This document shows, one piece after another, positions 21,817 to 34,137 of a stretch of DNA of 64,000 nt. Location of the stretch: the NCBI RefSeq assembly GCF_004664715.2, contig NC_051064.1, positions 110,684,240 through 110,748,239 on the forward strand, written 5' to 3'. Positions within the stretch are counted from its first letter, which is position 1; each line of letters starts with the position of its first letter. The position numbers and the translations under genes are program-made. The notes below the pieces were generated by a model. That model was given only the letters and a program-made list of their open reading frames with translations, searched no databases and was not told where the DNA came from. Source of the stretch: Peromyscus leucopus. Taxonomy: Eukaryota; Chordata; Mammalia; Rodentia; Cricetidae.

Positions 21817-21978
21817 GCCGGGTGGTGCTGGCGCACGCCTTTAATCCCAGCGCTCAGGAGGCAGAGTTGGGCAAATCTCTGTGAGTTCAAGGCCAGCCTG
21901 GGCTACAGAGTGAGTTCTAGGACAGCTAGGATTACACAGAGAAACCCTGTCTCGAAAAACCAAAAAAAAAAAAAAAAA
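21817..21978 (+). repeat. B1 SINE
   Basis: A full-length B1 from gccgggtggtgctggcgcac to gaaaccctgtctcgaaaa plus poly(A). Confidence 0.94.
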
Positions 21979-22577
21979 GGCTGGGAGTTGGAGGGCAGCC
22001 CCGGGGTGAGGTCATGAAGTCTAATGCAGGACAGACTGCCAAGTGCTCAGGCTCCACGGGGCCTGAACCCCCCTTCACCAAGCGAGACACAGCTAGTGTG
22101 AGCCACCTCCCCTGAGCCTAATTTCCAGATGCCTCTGTGGCTGAGGGGAGACACAGGCCGGCTCTGCTCTGCTTTTAATCGTGGAGAAACTGAGGTTCCG
22201 GAAACTTAAAAGATCATGAAGACCGAGGGCTGAGAGCAGGATCTCACAGTATTCACACTGGCCTGGTCACCTCATTGAGTCCGAGGTTCTTCTCTGGCAT
22301 CTGGGATGATGGCATCTCCCTTGGTGGGCAGATTCACTCCCATCTCACCGAGGGCCTGTACGTAGTGGTTAAGTTACTTAAAAATGTAACTATTAGTCTC
22401 GCTGCTTACACAAATGCCCTAAGCATTTTCCCTATAACTGTGAGCCAAACTCCATGTCCAAATGGGCAGTCAAGACAGAGGAATGTCCCAGCTTGCCTCG
22501 AGAAGCATGGACGTTTGGTGGTGGGGGGCTGGTCTTGAGATTCCCAGGGCAGTGCTCACGTGAGCTCATAGGAGCTC

Positions 22578-22653
22578 ACTGGTCACACACCCCAGCCTGT
22601 CTACCCAAAGCCTGTGACTGGTCACACACCCCAGCCTGTCTACCCAAAGCCTG
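22578..22653. repeat. Two-copy 39-bp direct repeat
   Basis: The unit starting actggtcacacaccccagcc occurs twice head to tail, with only the last bases differing. It looks like a recent local duplication. Confidence 0.93.
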
Positions 22654-23949
22654 GGACCTCCGTTCACATAGTCTGGCTGTGGTTCTCTGGGCTTCTGCCT
22701 TCAAATGAAAACTGGGAAACTTGATTAGGCTGTGCTGGGGGATCTGTGAGAAACCAGGTGTGACGGCCTTGGGTGGAGCTGAGGAGAGGTGAACCTCATC
22801 TCGGGGTGCGGCAACCCGTGGTTCCCTTACATCCCACTTGGTCTACAGACCCGGAGGGAGGCTGCCTTGGCCATCCTCGCATCCTTCTGATGAACTGGGC
22901 CCCTGGTGGTGAGTTTTGGTGCTCAGCACCAGATGTGTCCCCAACACAGCCCCCCTTCCCCAAAGCTTGCAAACCTCTGTCTTCTCTCCTAATCTCTTTC
23001 TGTGTACTTGGTGTGCTCTTGAAATAGACTCTCCTCCATGGAGCCCTCTTAACGACCACTGGACCCAGGCCCAGACACGGGTACTTCTTTTAGCATTTTC
23101 CCGAAGAGGTCGGTAAGTGTGTTATGTAGGGGTAGAAACGCTTGCCAGATACGGACAGCTGGAATGCTGCCAGCTCCCAGGCCCAGGGCATTCAAAGGCA
23201 ACGCCACCCCTCCAGTTCAGGGCTCCCCTTTGGTCATGCAGCCTTAGTGTTGTCTGTAGCCAAGGGCCCAGCTTGGCCCCTCTAACCTTCGGACCTTGCT
23301 CCTAACAACAGGTCTCTCTGGAGCCCTCACAATCACTTCAACACCCCCGGCTGGGGAGAGAGGAGTGGTGTGGGGGTGGGCAGGGGGTGCGTGGATCTAG
23401 GCTCAGAACACCGGGCCAGGTCTCCTGGGTCCTGAGACCCCCCACTCCTTCTCCAGGAACAACTCTCCTGCTTCACAACCAGAAGTGAAAACGTCTTAGC
23501 TGACAAGGCTGCACAGCTGACTGGCTACGTGCCGCTTCCGGCGGGACTGACATGCTTTCCTCTGCCTAAGACCAGACAAGACAAACCTGCCCACTCTTTA
23601 CCTTTTATTCTACAGCTGCCCAGAAGGGCATAAACCAGAGAAACTAGACAATAAACTAGAAAACTAGAAAATAAAAGACACCCCAATTTTTTTTTTTTTT
23701 GCTTTTAAGAAGGTAAAACTATGATATATTCTTGTATGTAGAAAATCTTAAAGCACAGACACATGTGTGTACACCTATACACACACAGGCACGCACACCT
23801 ATCAGAGCTAATAAATTGGCTGATCAAAGTTGTAGGTTACAAGATCCACACACAATCATGGGCTGTAGTTATACTTGAAACAAGCAATCCAAAAATGAAG
23901 TTAAGGGAAAACTTCATGTAAAAGAGCATCACAAAGAATAACACCGCTG

Positions 23950-24062
23950 GATGCAGTAATTACACCTTGGCTGGCACAGGCAGCTGTGTCTCTGTAAGTT
24001 CGAAGCCAGCTTGGTCTACATAGCAAGTTCTAGGACAGCCAGGACTACATAGTGAGACCTTG
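23950..24062 (+). repeat. Degenerate B1-like SINE within the L1 fossil
   Basis: It retains gtctctgtaagttcgaagcc, agcttggtctacatagcaag and actacatagtgagacct. Confidence 0.65.
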
Positions 24063-24175
24063 CTTCTGACCAGCCCCACAAAATAGTAACCAATTTAATA
24101 GATTGTGTTCTGAAAACTGCAATCATTGCTACTTAACTGGAAAGACATCCCACTGGTCAGTAGACGGATTCTTTT

Positions 24176-24252
24176 TGTTGTTTTGTTTTGTTTTGTTTTG
24201 TTTTGTTTTGTTTTGTTTTGTTTTGTTTTGTTTTGTTTTGTTTTGTTTTGTT
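24176..24252. repeat. (TTTTG)n pentanucleotide array
   Basis: About 15 units of ttttg, forming the expanded tail of the antisense B1 that follows directly. Confidence 0.97.
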
Positions 24253-24383
24253 ACAGAGTTTCTCTGTGAAGCCCTGGCTGTCCTGGAACCAGCTCTGTAG
24301 ACCAGGCTGGCCTCCAACTCAGAGATTCACCTGCCTTTGTCTCCTGAGTGCTGGGATTACAGGTGTGTGCCACCACCCCAGCT
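24253..24383 (-). repeat. B1 SINE, antisense
   Basis: It reads acagagtttctctgtgaagc, tgtagaccaggctggcctc, gtgctgggattacaggtg. Confidence 0.93.
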
Positions 24384-25603
24384 TAGAAGACTGATTAACG
24401 TATCGATCTTCCCCCAGACCGATCTCCAGTCAGAACAATCCCTCTCTGAAACCAGCTAGAATCTTTACAAAAACTGTCCGTCTGACCATGAAATTCACAT
24501 GCAAATTTACACAGGCCATAGCATGACCCGAGCAGTCCTGAAAAAGGAGAACAAGTCGGAGGGCTCGGGGCTCCCGTGCCTCAGTTTCCAAACATAATAG
24601 AAGCTGAAGTAACCAGCACAGTGTTAAAGGAGCTTAAAGAGGATCCAGCAGAGTGGAGAGTTCGAAGGCAGGCCTCCACAGCTCTGGTCTAGTGGCCTTT
24701 GACAAGCACCTAACAGTTAAGTGAGGGGAGAGTTTTCTGTGTGTACAGGGACGGCAAATACTCATGCCCAAAAGAATGAAGTTGGACCTAGATCTTAAAC
24801 TACATATATATAAAAAAAAAAAGCTCAAAATAGACCAAAGACCAAACAAAAGTGTTAAAACCATAAAGCTCTTGGGAAAACAAGATTAGAGGAGATCTTG
24901 GTGACCAGGACTGTGATTTCTTCACTCTAACATCAAAGGTAGGTACTGCTGCAGACAAAGACATCACTAAATGAAAATCATGCATCAAAGGACACCATCA
25001 GGAAAGCGAAGAGAGGCAGTCCACAGAGCAAGAGGGATGCTGTTAATGGTGCACCTTAAGGAAATTATGCCCAGAGTATATTAAGAATGCTTATAACTCA
25101 GTAATTTTTAAATAAGTTTTAAACGGGTAAGTAATGTGAATTGATGGTGCTCTGAAGAATATTTACAAGTGAAACGTGGCCCAACCTCATTTTAGCCACC
25201 AGGGAAATGCACCGTTCTCGTCCCATGGGGACGCTGTTGTGTACCCACCAGTGTGGCTACCACCAAAGCCACCACAGATGTGATGGTAAACCATGGAGAA
25301 CCAGAACTTCGGGCGCTGCCTGTGGAAGTGGAACATGGTACAGTTGCTATGGAAACTCCTTACAAACTTAAATTATAGAGTTTCTATATGACCTAGCCAT
25401 TTTACTCTGAAATGGAATAAAAACTCCAGAGAAATTTAAACATGTTCACAGGGAATCTTGTGCACAGATGTTCATGGTAGCATTATTTATAACAGCCCTT
25501 AAAGTGGAAGCAAATTAAACATCCCTCAGCAGTGAACGGATAAACAGATGTGGTACATCCACATGGTGGAATATTATTTGGTGATAAAAATGAATGACAT
25601 ACA

Positions 25604-25790
25604 GGGCTGGAGAGATGGCTCAGAGGTTAAAAGTACAGACTGCTCTTCCAGAGGTCCTGAGTTCAATTCCCAGCACCCACATGGTGGATCACACCATCCA
25701 TAATGAGAACGGGTGCCCTCTTCTGGCCTGCAGGCAAACATGCAGACAGAACACTATATGTAATAAACAGATAAATCTTTTTTAAAAAAG
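25604..25790 (+). repeat. B2 SINE with embedded CTCF-like motif
   Basis: It carries the tRNA-derived B2 head gggctggagagatggctcag, the body cagcacccacatggtgg, and the tail gtaataaacagataaatc. The flanks gaatgacatac / gaatgaagtac form a target-site duplication. The gccctcttctggc block at 25715-25727 is a CTCF-type motif on the minus strand, which B2 elements are known to spread in rodents. Confidence 0.95.
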
Positions 25791-26099
25791 GGGGTGGGGG
25801 GGAATGAAGTACAAACGTGTGGATACGTGGGGGAGACTTGAAGACATGAGACTAAGTGTGAGGGGCAAGCAGGAAAGCCCACATACTATGTGGCTGTGTT
25901 ACTGTGGCATGCCGGGGTAGGCAAAGCCTCGGGAACTGAAAGCCACGTGGGGAACGCAGTGAGTAACTACGAGCAGGCACAGGGTTTCCCTTTGGGGTGA
26001 TGACAGCGTTCTAAAACTCACTGTGATGAAGCTGAATAACAACATTGGAACCACTGAACTGGACATAGCAAATGGAAATTACATCTTGATAAAGCCTTT

Positions 26100-26131
<32 letters not shown>

Positions 26132-26133
<2 letters not shown>

Positions 26134-28812
26134 CTGTGCTGAATGTGCTCCTCACAGACCTCTTGGTAGTGACAGAGCCGTGCAGCCTAGTTCTCAGCCA
26201 GGCCGGCTGCAGCCCCGAGTGACTAAGCTGTTTTCCCTCTGCTGCTCTGGTTCTCCTGCCCGGTCACCTCGGAGACAGCAAATGAACAGGTCGGACACTA
26301 ATTAGAGAAAGAGGAGCCTTCGCTAGCGGAAGGGATGGCCAGAAGGGGGTGCCTCCCGGCACAGAATGGAGGCCAACTTTTCCCACAAACCAGAGTCACT
26401 CAAGAGAAGAGGCTTGGCTCTCGAGGCCACCAGAAAACACCCTGGAAAGACTCTCTTGCAGGCACAGGACTAGCAGAAGGAGAGCCGAGGGCTTTTGCCA
26501 GCCTCCATTGCCCTGGGGCCCGCAGGCTAGGCCAGGGCTCACTTAGCTATGGCCCCAGTCCTTTTTATCTTTCACTTTCTGAGTCAGGGTCTCATTAAGT
26601 TGTCCGGGCAAGCCTGGAATCTGTGGTCTTCATGACTCCACCTCTTGAATGGCTGGGCTTAGAGGCCTGTGCCACCAAGCCCAGAGACCCCAGGATCTTG
26701 TCCCTTCTCCGGAAAACCACCTGTGCAAAGCTGTGGGAGAGCCTGAGAACCTGAGGCACGGAGGACACAGAGAGGTTGGCCTGGGAGCCACCAGGCAGGG
26801 TAGGGTGGGACATCAAGGGGCCGTGCCCCTCACTCCGGGGCTGGTAAAGGAGTCTGGATGGTCTCACTGGGCCCTTATAAGTCAGGCACATCTCTGGCCC
26901 CGACTCCTCCACCTCCACAGCAGGCTCCCTAAGAGTCCCATGAGATAATACATTGTCGCACACTTAATGGAGCACTGGGGACAGAATACGAGCTGCATAA
27001 ATCTTAGCTGCTCTGAGGATGACGACGTTTCCTTGGCTTCCCCAGACAGCCTGACAGGAGCCAAGTGTAGCTGAAATGGCAGAGAGGGGCTGAATGTAAC
27101 AAAAAGCTATGAGAACAGGGAAGGCCACCGCAGCTCCAGGCTGAGGGAGCTGGGAATGTGCCCCAGAGGCACTCACTGGCTTTCAGGCACCCAGTATTGG
27201 GGGGTGGGGGATGGGGTAAAAGCAGGGGCTGGCAGAAGGAAGAGCTTTCAGTACCCCCAGTGCCCCTCAACAGCAAAGAGCCAGCGCCCCCTCCCCTCCC
27301 CCTCCCTTCTCTCAAGACCGGCAGACAGAGGCAGATTGATCCAGAAACGCAAAGCAGCTGGAGAATCTTTCTTGGAGCGACTGCCTCTCGAAACGGGTAT
27401 CCCGAGTCTACCCCCAAAAGCCATCTTTCTCACTCCACAGGGAATCGCCGCGCCCACCCCATCCCCCGCCCATCGTCCCACCCCCCCTACCCCCACCCCA
27501 CCCCAGTCAACAAGTCAGGCAGTCCACGGAGTGGCCCGTGCATGGGCTCATTAGTGCTTCACTTCTGATAGGCATCACCTGCCAGGGACCGCCAGACCCC
27601 GACAAGGAAAATCTGGAGGAAGGAAAATCCTGCCACAGCAGACAGACAGAAGCCAAAGTAAACCAGGTGACCGATAGCACCCGTGAGACAAAGCCTCGAG
27701 TGCAGCGACCCCAGACAGGTGTCTTCAGGAGGGACAGAAGACACAGGAATGGAAAGCAGGAAAATAAATAAACAAACGAGACTGTCTGAATGTCGCTACA
27801 GGAAGTTCTAAAAACAATGAACACCAACAAAAGTTCTCCCCAAAGAGCAAAGTGAAGAAACAAAACAGGGAAACATCCTGACTCTCTGTGGTTTGAACCC
27901 ATCACTAATGGTCCCCATACAGCCAACGACAAGACCCACCCTGAGCTGGCCGTTTAGAAACTCTAGAGAGCCAAAACTAAAGAGGGATCCCGAAAACGAG
28001 AAGAAAACAGGGAGGGGAGGAAAAAGTCCATCCCAGACTGGGGTGCTCAAAGCTCATCTGATCCCAGAGCAACGCGGCGGGAACGGGCCTGCCTCAAAAG
28101 CCCTGAGAATTCTGAACCAAACCAGCTTCCAATGCAAAGTCCATGTTAATTCAAACTAATCCGTGATCAAAAGTGAGTATAAAGCAAAGATAGTCTCAGG
28201 CAGCCAGAAAAAAAAAAAAAAAAGGTTTTGATGCACCACTTTTCAAAAAGTTATGTGAGTCTAAGATCCAGCAAATGAGGCCTAAAACAAGCCTTCTCCG
28301 GGCAGCCGGGCAGGGAGAAGGGAGCCTGTGCTGCCCACGGACAGATGGCTGAGCTCGGGGAACAGCTATGGATGACCTGGGCAGCATGGACAGTGACGGG
28401 AAAGTGTGACTCGTGGCTGTAAAACGGGATCGGAATTATCGATGGGATGTAGGACTACGAGACTGTGAGAAAGCAAGACTCTTACTAATTGGGAAACTGG
28501 TCAAAGTGTGAGAAAAAAAATCAGACTACGTTACTGAACTGGTTAAATGTTTACCGACTTGTAACGTGTATCGGGAATATGGATTCAACGGAAATGTGTG
28601 TGTTAGAGCTCCCAGGAGATGGGGGGGCAGGCCATGAGGAGAAAGGCAGTATTCCCTGCCCTCCTGGAAACCCATGGACTATCTCCAGGGAGTAGCCCAG
28701 GATTAACACACTGCTACCCAACCTGGGACATGAATGTAGCTGCCCTGGAAAAGGAAATGAGAGGCTGAGGCTGAGGAGATAATTTGGGGGTGCTGATCAT
28801 TATAGAAATATG
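26132..28812. other. Intergenic, mostly unique; possible LINE fossil
   Basis: A degenerate antisense B1 lies at 26565-26690 and a C-rich segment at 27285-27505. The part at about 27600-28500 is A-rich, with text such as gagtataaagcaaagatagt and gcaaatgaggcctaaaac that loosely recalls the 3' region of an old L1/HAL1 element. I cannot confirm that. No gene is supported. Confidence 0.5.
26565..26690 (-). repeat. Degenerate antisense B1/proto-B1
   Basis: Blocks gagtcagggtctcattaag, cctggaatctgtggtcttca and ggcctgtgccaccaagccc are kept in B1 order. Confidence 0.6.
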
Positions 28813-28968
28813 GGGCTGGAGAGATGGCTCAGAGGTTGAGCACCGACTGTTCTTCCAGAGGTCCTGAGTTCAATTCCCAGCACCCACATGGTGGCTTACA
28901 ACCATCTGTAATGAGATCTGGCACCCTCTTCTGTATACATAATAAATAAATAAATTTAAAAAACAAAA
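28813..28968 (+). repeat. B2 SINE
   Basis: It reads gggctggagagatggctcag, then gtcctgagttcaattcccag, and ends at ataataaataaataaattt. Confidence 0.94.
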
Positions 28969-31177
28969 GAAATATGATTTTTTGAAATGGTGTTATTTGA
29001 GTTACTTTGAGAAAAATGAAAATCCATGTTACGTGGTATAATTAATCACTCTTAGCAAGACGGACATTGAATGAGACTCAGCAAACCTAAATGTCTAAGT
29101 GTAGATAAGTCAGGACAGGAACCGAGTCAAGTCATTCTCAGTGACTCCCAGTGACACTAGGGATGCTCTCAGGAAAGGTGTGAGAACAGACTGTTTGCAC
29201 ACTCAGACTCCAACATGAGTTGGCTCCACCCTCCAATGTTGGAAAGCGTTTAAAACCATTCAATCCTGTTCACTTCTGTGAAGTGAGCCGAGGGCAGGAG
29301 ACGCAGATGACCGGGATTTGTGTGTGTTTGATCCAGAGGCTTTCCTTTCAAAGAGAGGAAAAAATATGGGACCAGAGGAAATTCTTCTCATTGACCGTGA
29401 ATTCTTAGGCCACAGAGCGGTGGAGACAATTTCCATAATGTTCCACCTTATTCTGGCCACGTTTCCCAGCAGACTTTGATGCTGCAGTGAAGGGGTGCCT
29501 GAGCGTCACCCCACCCCCACCCCTCCCCCCATCATCCCTTTCTCAATCTGCATTCCTCTGGGCAGGCTGGGGAGATATTTGGAGCTGTGGATTTTGGAAG
29601 TACTGGGGTTCCTGCTATGAGTGGGCTCAGAAACTCCATCAGCCATTGGCCCCCGAAGCTGGTAGGGGTTATCCCTGTTAAGTGGTATAAAGTTCCAAGT
29701 CCTGAGTGAAGCCTTGGGTCCCCACATCGAAGTCCTGTCCCTCCTCCCTCACTGGACCATTGCTCAGAGGAGCCACTGGGTCGCCACCCTGGTCACACTG
29801 TCATCCCCTGTAGGTTAGTTTAGCATCTTTCCCTCTCTCTAGTCAGACCACGGCGCTCTCGAAGGCCTGGCCCAGTATGAGCTCTGAGCTCCTCAGTTGG
29901 GACAGGGGCTGGTTGATTCTTGAATAAAAGGAGAGAGTCGTGAACATGCAGCCTTCCCCTGGGTGTGCCCCCTCCCCCTCACAGTGGCCTGGCAAACATG
30001 GTGGTCGCACACGGCTTGCTTCAGGGCCTCTTGGTGACGGCTACAAAAATTTCTGACCCATCTCAAGCCTTCCGGTGCTCAAAGCCCCTGCCCCAGGCTC
30101 ATGCCTTCCTCCAGAGGGCAGCGGGTATTGTACTGTCCTCTCCTAACCTTTGTTCAAGGTGGTTTCTGCCTGAGAACTGGCAGCAAGTAGGGAGAAACAG
30201 AGCCCACGCAGCCCCAGGCCGGCTTCCCCGGCTGTGGGGTGTTCAGGACCACGAACCTGAAAGCCATGGGTTCCTTTTCCTCTCTGATATGATTAGGCTC
30301 CTTCCCACATTCCCAAGCGGAGTGAGGGATGCACCAGGGTGAAACACCAAGTCCAGAGCACCCAGGGCTAGGCGGCACCCTTACAGCCCGGAGCCCTGAG
30401 GGCTTGGGTAGGCACTGGACAGCGTGAACACAGACAACTGCAGGTCAGAGGCCGGCGGAGAGGCCCGGCTCCGTGGTGGACTTGTCCCAGCTCCGAAAGG
30501 CTGAAGCTGTATGTCGCCAGCTGCGCTCAGGCGAGCCTTGGCTTGGGTCCTAGCGGCCCCTTGTGGCCATTCCTCTGTCTTTCTCCACTGGCAGCTGCTG
30601 GGAGGACCCCTAGGTCCTACACAGGATGCCCAGGCCTGGGCTGTGTGGGGAACTTCACTGAGCAGCTTGGGACAACCTCTGAGCAAGGCCAAACCAATTT
30701 TCAGAGAAGCTTGGAGCAGAAGGACGTCAAAGCACATGGCTCCCCCTCCACACATTCATTATACAGGGGAAACACCTGCCTAGGTTGTGAGTACAGAGCT
30801 GGGAGAGTGTCATTGTGTGTTGGAGAAGCCGGCTTCGAGAGCCAGGGGAACCTGACCCCAGACGCTCACCCCCACCTGACCCCAGATCCCCCCCCCCACA
30901 CACACTGTCTCAACTGTTCTCCTGCCCCAGAGCCCACCTGGATGCCCAGTGATCACCAGTCAGGTTGGGAGCCAGAGTTCATGTCCCAGCTTCGGGGAAC
31001 CCCCTGGAGGCCCTCTCCAGGCTTGACCTTCCTCCACTCAGGCCACCCTGAGGACTCCATCGCAGGACCTTCCCAAGCTGGCCCTGCTTACCACTCAGGT
31101 CCCTCCTGCTGCCTTTGCACACAAGCTTCGTCTCCTTCTCCCCAAGATTCCTCATCTGAGGGACCCCTGTGACCACT
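28969..31177. other. Intergenic, no gene recognised
   Basis: This is unique sequence with C-rich runs (29505-29535, 30889-30903). An ORF of 209 codons at 30543-31172 has no recognisable domain, and no splice or translation-start evidence. Confidence 0.6.
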
Positions 31178-31345
31178 GGTGCCACACACATGTACACAAA
31201 CACACATACATGCAGATACACACACACACACATACAGACATTACACACATGTAATCACATATACATACACACATATGCAGATACTTATACACACATATAC
31301 ACAAGTACATGTGCAGATACACGTACACATATACACACACATGCT
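31178..31345. repeat. Imperfect CA/TA-rich microsatellite
   Basis: Interrupted acacac and acatac units over about 170 bp. Confidence 0.93.
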
Positions 31346-31411
31346 GTAGACTTCCTTTTTTAACACCTATTGCTATTTGCCCACTTCTGATTAAAAAAAA
31401 AAAAAAACACT

Positions 31412-31530
31412 TAGGAGAGAGCTGGCTCAGTGGTTAAGAGCACTGACTGATGTTCCAGAGGACCTGGGTTCAATTCCCAGGCCAGCTGGTGTCCCATCAT
31501 GCCAGGATTAAAAAACAAAAACAAACAAAC
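31412..31530 (+). repeat. Truncated B2-type SINE
   Basis: It contains agagagctggctcagtgg, then gttaagagcactgactgatg and ggttcaattcccagg, and then an A-rich tail. Confidence 0.75.
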
Positions 31531-31542
31531 AAAAAACCCACA

Positions 31543-31863
31543 TTTTTTTTTTTAGTTGAGACAGTCTTACTAATCAGCTCTGGCTGTCCTGGAACTCTCT
31601 ATTTAGACCAGGCTAAGCCAGGCATGGTGGTTCATACCTTTAATCCCAGCACACTGGAGGCAGAGGCAGGCAGGTTTCTGGGAGTTCCAGGCCAGCCTGG
31701 TCTACAGAGTGAGTTCCAGGACAGTCAGGACTGTTACACAGAGAAACCCTGTCTCAGAACAACAACAACAAAAGGTTAGACTGGGCTAGCCTCAAACTCA
31801 CAGAGACTTGCCTACCTCTGCCTCCCAAGTGCCGAAATTAGAAGCATGCTCCACTATGCTTGG
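31543..31863 (-). repeat. Antisense B1 split by a younger B1
   Basis: The left part (31543-31615) and right part (31774-31863) together form one antisense B1. They are separated by a sense B1 at 31617-31772. The duplicated junction tttagaccaggcta / gttagactgggcta marks the insertion site. Confidence 0.88.
31617..31772 (+). repeat. B1 SINE inserted into an older B1
   Basis: It reads gccaggcatggtggttcat through gagaaaccctgtctcag, then an aacaacaac tail. Confidence 0.92.
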
Positions 31864-31865
31864 CC

Positions 31866-34137
31866 TCTAGCTCAGTTTTTAGATGAATTCACACTCACAC
31901 ATGGCTCCTTCCTGCCACAAAGAAGCAACTCTACACTGTCCTTATTCCTAAATCCAGAGGGCACCACACAGTCCCATTTTAGCAACTGGCTACCTACTTC
32001 CAGGGAGCAAAGTCCCTCTTCCGGCTTGACTACATCCTTCCCGGGATGCACCTGTCCCTGACTCCAGGCCGCCCTCTCCTGGCCTGTGCTGGCAGGGCAT
32101 CTCTTCTCTGTGGCCAGCTCTCCTAGGCTCAGCCCCAGGATTCAGTCCCATCCTGTCCTGACAGACCACTCTTCCAACTCCACATCCAAGACCGTTCCCC
32201 TGCATCCTTGTCTCTGGAGTCAGAGGCTACGCTTTGTCATAGTTCTTAGCTGAAACTCCCTCAAGAATGAACCCGGACACGCCCCGAATGACACCTGGGA
32301 CACCAGAGCCACACAACAGATGGCACATTCATGACCTTCCTGGCGGCCCCTCATGCTGGGTTGACAGAATCTCCTAGAGCTGGGATAGGAGATGGCTGAA
32401 CTCTGAGACCCCTGGCTAGCAATAGGGAGGGGAGTCTGCTCAGATCAGAACCCAGCAGGACCTCTCCACACCCCGACCCCAAACAATGAGCCTCCTTTCC
32501 CAGTCTGGTGTAGCTCATCCTGTGGGGCCGGGCCCTGCTCCCTTCCTTTAGATCCTCGGCTATAAAAGCCTCTTCCCCACCCCAGAGCCTCCACACATGT
32601 CTCCTTTTTCCCCCAGAACCCACTTCTGCCCCCCCCATTTCTATTCCAGGCCCCTCTCTGCCTCTTCTAGCTGGCTGGAGGCCTCCAGCCCTCAGAGCCT
32701 GGTGTTCCTCTCTCCCAGGCTGCCTGGCTGGATGATCCAGCCTGTGCTCACACCTGTCTCGTAGAGGAGTTGACAGTTACGCCTTCTTACGCTTGCTCCA
32801 CCGTGGGGATTTACATGCATCGAGCCTGCACGGCATATAATCACTTGATTATTACCCTGTCTTACACATGGAAGCGAGGCTCTGTGTCCCGGGCCGGGTA
32901 TCCGGTCTGTGCTGGGAAGGCTTTCCCAGACCAGAGTTCCCCGAGAACAGCCGTTCCCAATGTGGTTTAAATGGAAACCAGCCTGGGGGCTGCCCCCCAC
33001 CCCCATCCACTTCTGGATGGAGACTGAGCATCCCCTTTCATGCTGTTTATTCTTTTGAACAAATTGTGAGTTTTACAAGACATTCAAAGTCTGTGGTGGC
33101 AAACACATGTTCCCAGGGTGAGTGTCATTCGGCTCGCTGAAGTGAGGGCCGTGAGTGTGACAGGAGGCCACACAACACCCATTCCTTGGGCTCGGCCCTT
33201 CCCTGTGTGGCTCACATCTTGCTGCACCAAAGGCCACCTCAGGAAGAAGCTGTCTTCACCTCAGTGTCCCTTTCCCACCCCTGGACCCCACACTCACCGC
33301 CCTGCAGAAGCGAGAGCCTCACGGCATCGGAGGGAGGAGGTGGTGGGACTCCGGAGGAGAGAGGGGAACAGGTGTCTGGGGAGAGATGTCCCCGGCCTTG
33401 CTGCTGCGAACCTGAGCTCTAGTCTCCTGGCTCCCAAGCTAGGGTCTCTCGCTTTCATCGTCTGAGCTTTTGAGGTCAACGCAGCAGTTGCTGTGCTCTG
33501 AAGAAGGGATGAGTCTCCTCAGAGGCTCTCCTCCGCCTGCATCACAGGCGTCCTCAGACATACTCAGCAGCTCAGGTGGTTTTAGTCCAAGCGCGTTCTC
33601 CAGTCAGAACTGAGTTTCAGACTGAGGAATCGAGAGCCCGTCACCCACAGGAAAGCCTCAGATACGCCGCAGCCCTGTGCTCTGAGGACGAATGTGGGGA
33701 GACCGTTGGTCTTACAGTCCCCCCCCCCCCGTGTGGTAGCATCATCCCCTCAGCATCCTGCAGTGTTCTAGAGATCTCTTTGCCCATTCTCCCCCACAGC
33801 CCTGAAATTTCACCCACTCATCCCCACCCCTCTCCCAGAGCTCCACCATGTCTTCACAGCCCCTTCTGAGACCAGACCTGAAGGTCTGGGGGCTCACGAG
33901 GCCGGCTTCTAGAAGCTGCAGGACCATGTGGGGTGGAAAAAGTGTCTGCGAAGACGACTCTGTGCTGAAACTGGGAGATAAGAAGGGAAAACAAAACAAA
34001 ACAACCAACCAGGACAGAGCAGGCAAGGAGGTCCCGCCAGGGGAGGCCTGGGAAGGTGCGGAGACGGCCTCAGTGGTCTGCACAGTGGAGAGGAGGGGAA
34101 GACGTGGGGGGGGGGATGATGGCAGGGATGGGGTGTG
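31866..34137. other. Intergenic, no gene recognised
   Basis: This is unique sequence with a MIR-like fossil near 32790-32890 and a C-run at 33719-33730. Nothing coding is supported. Confidence 0.6.
32790..32890 (-). repeat. MIR-like SINE fossil
   Basis: The antisense core attaccctgtcttacacatg is followed by gaagcgaggctctg. Confidence 0.45.

Larger units (their letters stand above)
23712..26131 (+). mobile_element. Ancient 5'-truncated L1 (L1M-like), fragmented by SINEs
   Basis: Blocks resemble in order the C-terminal half of L1 ORF2 and the 3' UTR: gagctaataaattggctgat near 23808, ggaaagacatcccactgg near 24140, atgttcatggtagcattatt near 25468, and tggtggaatattatttgg near 25563. The 3' UTR ends in ccactgaactggacatagc, ttgataaagcctttattt and a poly(A) at 26101-26131. 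The reading frame is destroyed. A B1-like element, a TTTTG/B1 unit and a B2 are inserted into it. Divergence and the 3' UTR form suggest an old pan-mammalian L1M family. No functional protein is expected. Confidence 0.85.

Noticed and set aside
24176..24252. TTTTG array as a possible promoter or phage-like signal
   Set aside because: It is simply the expanded tail of the adjacent antisense B1.
25604..25690. tRNA-like box A/B sequences in B2 and ID elements
   Set aside because: They are SINE-internal promoters, not tRNA genes; there is no cloverleaf with an acceptor stem.
30543..31172. 209-codon plus-strand ORF
   Set aside because: It has low-complexity Pro/Ser/His composition and no recognised domain; it runs into a CA-rich repeat.
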